Program-made: the position numbers and the translations under genes
Assembly (NCBI GenBank): GCA_028874675.1
Contig: JAPPJA010000469.1
Coordinates: 1-17,962, forward strand
DNA length: 17,962 nt
Reading direction: 5' to 3'
From: Chloroflexota bacterium
GTDB lineage: Bacteria > Chloroflexota > Dehalococcoidia > Lucifugimonadales > UBA3495
Notes under the pieces: model-generated
Seen by the model: the letters and a program-made list of their open reading frames with translations, nothing else
What the model was told of the DNA's origin: nothing
Databases searched by the model: none
Part shown: positions 15,631 to 17,962 of the stretch, one piece after another
How positions within the stretch are numbered: position 1 is the stretch's first letter
Layout: the number at the start of each line of letters is the position of its first letter

Positions 15631-15715
15631 TCAGTTAAGGCGGGATTGCCCTAGTCTATCGTCAACTCGGCTCGTCATACCTGAAACAAGAGGAATCCTG
15701 ACTACAGCCGGCGAG

Positions 15716-15735
15716 GTTCCCGCCTGCGCGGGAAC
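15716..15735. repeat. Perfect hairpin repeat (GTTCCCGC-CTGC-GCGGGAAC)
   Basis: An 8-bp perfect stem with a 4-nt loop, of a type scattered between genes in many bacteria as a REP-like element. It is 42 nt beyond the stop of the BNR gene (minus strand). It could slow or end transcription, but no U-run follows. Confidence 0.6.
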
Positions 15736-15777
15736 GACGGATTAGCCCCAACCCATCAATACCACCTGGTTGAACTG

Positions 15778-16749
15778 CTAGTTGGGTACCCAGACCATGG
15801 CGCCAACCTCGGTGAACTCGCGCTTCAGCTTGTTCCAGGAATCGCCGGCATCCTCGCTGGAATAGAGCTCGCCCATCAGGCTGGAGGCCAGGATGAAGTC
15901 CGGGTCCGACGGGTGGGTGACGAAGCCCCAGATGTTGGAGTTGGGCTCCACGGGCAGGGGTCGGGTCTCCCAGGTTTGGCCGCCGTCGGTGGACCGCTGC
16001 AGGGCGCCGGCGCTGCTGATGGCCGACTCGCCCAGAGCCGAGAACAGGACGTTGGGGTCGTCGGCCTTGAAGGCAATGCCGCGGCTGTAGGGCAGGGGGA
16101 AGTTCTCAGTGGTGGTCAGGGACTCCCAGCTTTCGCCCACGTCGGTGGTGTAGTAAATCTCGCGGGGGGTGCTGAACAACACCCGATGCTCGTCACCGGG
16201 GCTGATGGCCATGCCGTGAATGTCGGGGTGCACGCCGGTGTCAATGTGGGTCCAGGAATCGCCGCCATCCAGGCTGCGATAGACGCCATCAACTTCCACG
16301 CCGGCCCATACGGTGTTGTGGTCCCTGGGGTCCACCATCAGGGCGGTAACCATTGGCGGCCCAATGTGGCAGTACTGGGCCATTTCCACAGGCAGTTTTG
16401 TCCAGCTCCGGCCGTCGTCCCGGGAGCGGAAAAGGGCGGCAGGCTTGATGCCTACGTAGATGGTGGCGGTATCCACGGGGTCGATGGCGATATTCCAGAT
16501 GGGCACGCCCTCCATAGGCGACCACAGCTTGACCCAGGTGGCGCCCTTGTCCTCGCTGCGGAAGATGCCCTGGTCGGAGCCACACAATATGCGGTTGGGG
16601 TCATCGGGATAGGGCACCAGGGCCCTGACCTGGGCGCCCAGGACAAAGGGGTCGCGAATGCGGTTCCAGGTCTCGCCGGTGTCGGGACTGTGCCACACGC
16701 CGCCCCCGAATCCCACGGCGCCCACGCAGATGCTGTAGTCTTTTCCCAT
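15778..16749 (-). CDS. BNR/Asp-box propeller protein
   Basis: This 323-residue protein (from ATG 16749) carries seven Asp-box motifs: SPDTGETW, SEDKGATW, SRDDGRSW, SLDGGDSW, TTDVGESW, STDGGQTW and SEDAGDSW. They are spread over its length, which predicts a seven-bladed sialidase-like or Ycf48/VPS10-like propeller. The sialidase catalytic arginine triad is not obvious, so enzyme activity is doubtful; binding or scaffold use is more likely. No signal peptide is seen. I chose ATG 16749 because GGTGAG lies just upstream, whereas the GTG at 16758 has AAGG only two nt before it. The leader carries four 16-bp tandem repeats and a TATAAT further upstream. It lies beside the pentapeptide-TIR gene on the same strand after a 512-nt repeat-filled gap. 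Confidence 0.85.
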   Translation of the reverse strand: MGKDYSICVGAVGFGGGVWHSPDTGETWNRIRDPFVLGAQVRALVPYPDDPNRILCGSDQGIFRSEDKGATWVKLWSPMEGVPIWNIAIDPVDTATIYVGIKPAALFRSRDDGRSWTKLPVEMAQYCHIGPPMVTALMVDPRDHNTVWAGVEVDGVYRSLDGGDSWTHIDTGVHPDIHGMAISPGDEHRVLFSTPREIYYTTDVGESWESLTTTENFPLPYSRGIAFKADDPNVLFSALGESAISSAGALQRSTDGGQTWETRPLPVEPNSNIWGFVTHPSDPDFILASSLMGELYSSEDAGDSWNKLKREFTEVGAMVWVPN

Positions 16750-16780
16750 AACGCTCACCGCCTTTTCATAGTTTTCGGTC

Positions 16781-16844
16781 AGGTCTTCGGTTTACGAGGT
16801 CTTCGGTTTACGAGGTCTTCGGTTTACGAGGACTTCGGTTTACG
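16781..16844 (-). repeat. Four tandem 16-bp direct repeats in the BNR leader
   Basis: The unit AGGTCTTCGGTTTACG (plus strand) occurs four times without spacing; the last copy has one change (AGGACTTC). A degenerate fifth half-copy, GTTTTCGGTC, adjoins at 16771-16780. The array lies between the BNR start codon and a minus-strand TATAAT, so it would be transcribed as 5' leader. Tandem arrays of this kind can vary in copy number or bind a regulator; neither is shown here. Confidence 0.85.
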
Positions 16845-16863
16845 ATGGTAGTAACTGGCACAA

Positions 16864-16869
16864 ATTATA
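16864..16869 (-). promoter_or_regulatory. Candidate -10 box of the BNR gene
   Basis: A perfect TATAAT on the minus strand lies just upstream of the 16-bp repeat array; the transcript would start near 16857. No good -35 is found 17 nt upstream (AGTCTT). From here to 17162 the sequence holds no gene and no clear motif. Confidence 0.4.
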
Positions 16870-17162
16870 CTCTCTGCGGGTAGTGGAAGACTATTGCGGG
16901 GTTGCGTGCACTCCCCTGACCCACTCCCGAGGGGGTACAAAATTCTGTTTTGGCCTCATTTGCGCTCATTTTCCGCTGTTTCGTATTTGGTGGGCGGGGT
17001 GGGTGAGCGGTGCAGTAAGCGGGAGTTGACCCCCAATCTCAAGCTCCCAACATCCAGGGGAAGGGACTTTTGAGCGGTTCCCCGCTCGAAACCGGAGTGT
17101 ATGAGTCCGTACCTGCCAGTCGGGCATTGGGAGCCGAACCGCGGTTACCTGCCGGGAGTTGA

Positions 17163-17191
17163 GGCCCTTCGGCAGGCTCAGGGCGACATGA
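17163..17191 (+). repeat. Dispersed intergenic repeat, copy E
   Basis: GGCCCTTCGGCAGGCTCAGG followed by GCGACATGA. It matches copy C (reverse strand, 15515-15543) at 26 of 29 positions and the end of copy B. It lies just beyond the stop of the interrupted gene at 17198-17821. Confidence 0.65.
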
Positions 17192-17197
17192 TTGCGT

Positions 17198-17821
17198 TCA
17201 GGGGGACATGGCTTCTGGCTGCCAGCCCTGGGCCGGGGCCCGCTTTCTGGCCTGGCGTTCGTGGCGGCGGCGGGATGCCCGGTTGTTACCGGGGTCGGAC
17301 AAGTTGGGCGCGGCAGGGTGGCCCTGGTCGGACAGGTCGGGCAAGTTGGGTGCGGCGGGATGGCCCTGGGCCTGGGGATTGCGGGGTATGGGCGCGGTGA
17401 AGCGGCGCATGGAGTGGAAGACCAGGAGGGAGCCTTGGACGATCTGATGGAACCTGGCGGCGAACCAGCCGGGGTATTCCCTGGGTGGCTGGTCCCAGGG
17501 GAGGATGTCGGCCAGGCGGTCCCTGGGGAGTTCGGGGAAGAGGCTGGCGAGGATGCCCAGGGCGTCGGGGATGTCGCCGCGCTGGCGGCAGCGTTCCAGG
17601 TACAGGTAGAGGTTGGTGTAGGTGTGGAAGCGGAAGCCCGATGAGGCCAGGTGGCGGATGAAGTCGCCGCTGTCGGGTAGAGGGAGGTGGTCGGCGACCA
17701 TGCAGGTCCAGTCGAGGGAGAATTTCTCGGCGAAGGGGAAGACCTTGAAGACCTGGAGTTCGGTGGCGAACTAGCGCTTGAGGGAGTTAACCTGGCTGTG
17801 GACCTGGGACAGGGTGTACAT
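17198..17821 (-). pseudogene. Conserved hypothetical gene interrupted by an in-frame amber codon
   Basis: Translation from ATG 17821 reads MYTLSQVHSQVNSLKR, then TAG (17773-17771), then FATELQVFKVFPFAEKFSLD and onward in the same frame to a stop at 17198. The ATG has GGAG seven nt upstream, and the MYTLSQV...QVNSLKR start recalls a small protein family of unknown function, from memory. The only later ATG (17701) would remove 40 residues and has no ribosome site. The body is mostly helical with LYLYLERCRQRGDIP and LPWDQPPREYPGWFAARFHQ segments. The C-terminus holds two copies of QGHPAAPNL from a 42-bp direct repeat (28-nt cores at 17300-17327 and 17342-17369, 25 of 28 identical). It is most likely a recent pseudogene, or a sequencing error. 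Confidence 0.7.
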
Positions 17822-17848
17822 GGTTATGCTCCAGTTGAGTAGTTTATC

Positions 17849-17877
17849 CACGAAGGGGCACGAAGGGGCACGAAGGG
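17849..17877. repeat. Short tandem repeat, CACGAAGGGG x 2.9
   Basis: Three adjacent copies of a 10-bp unit lie about 28 nt upstream of the ATG at 17821, in the leader or promoter region of the interrupted gene. Similar CACGAAGG runs occur between genes in many bacteria. Confidence 0.6.
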
Positions 17878-17905
17878 TGGGGATGGGATGAGGCCCTCAC
17901 GCCGG

Positions 17906-17934
17906 CCCCACTCCCTCAGGGAGAGGGGTGAAAC
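17906..17934. repeat. Intergenic hairpin repeat, copy 2
   Basis: CCCCACTCCC pairs with GGGAGAGGGG around a TCA loop (one A-A mismatch), then TGAAA. It shares its layout with copy 1 at 9403-9442. A T-rich stretch follows at the window end, so terminator activity on the plus strand is possible. Confidence 0.5.
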
Positions 17935-17962
17935 TGGTTTTTGGATTGTTATTTTATTGTAT

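Noticed and set aside
16781..16844. CRISPR array
   Set aside because: The 16-bp units are directly adjacent with no spacers, and no cas gene is present.
17771..17773. Pyrrolysine or other programmed amber recoding
   Set aside because: A single gene with no pyl genes or downstream recoding structure in view; a nonsense mutation is simpler.

Overview
The window is GC-rich bacterial chromosome with Shine-Dalgarno-led genes on both strands and wide, repeat-filled intergenic gaps. Gene content (HrcA, a MetX-like hydrolase, three MFS carriers, a luciferase-like flavin enzyme, a Gfo/Idh/MocA oxidoreductase, a BNR-repeat protein, a pentapeptide-TIR protein) and dispersed intergenic repeats suggest a free-living Chloroflexota lineage, for example a SAR202/Dehalococcoidia-like organism. 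That assignment is inferred from gene families recalled from memory; no rRNA or other phylogenetic marker is present.

Layout. Positions 1-2435: a possible gene tail, then hrcA (heat-shock repressor) without grpE/dnaK, then a homoserine-acetyltransferase-like alpha/beta hydrolase. Positions 2451-4245 (minus): a RelE/ParE-like toxin-antitoxin pair followed by a DHA3-type MFS exporter. Positions 4481-6209 (plus): a Gfo/Idh/MocA protein lacking the usual catalytic residues, then two small AT-richer genes that look acquired. Positions 6414-9371: a monocarboxylate/OFA-type MFS carrier and an LLM-class flavin oxidoreductase, divergently transcribed from clear sigma-70 promoters. Positions 9958-11271: a second DHA3-type exporter whose coding sequence runs upstream of its first standard start codon. 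Positions 11682-13960: a translationally coupled pair, a propeller-like protein and an Ig-like-domain protein. Positions 13964-15265 (minus): a pentapeptide-repeat protein with a diverged C-terminal TIR-like domain. Positions 15778-16749 (minus): a seven-Asp-box BNR propeller preceded by four tandem 16-bp repeats. Positions 17198-17821 (minus): a gene interrupted by one in-frame amber codon.

The carriers and redox enzymes fit uptake, export and oxidation of organic compounds, but no pathway can be named. From 11682 to 16749 lie four neighbouring proteins built from beta-repeat or Ig-like folds, none with a visible signal peptide. The points most worth a second look are the TIR-like pentapeptide protein, the compound intergenic repeats at 11403-11480, 15515-15566 and 17163-17191, the iterated leader of the BNR gene, the start-codon anomaly at 9958 and the amber codon at 17771-17773.
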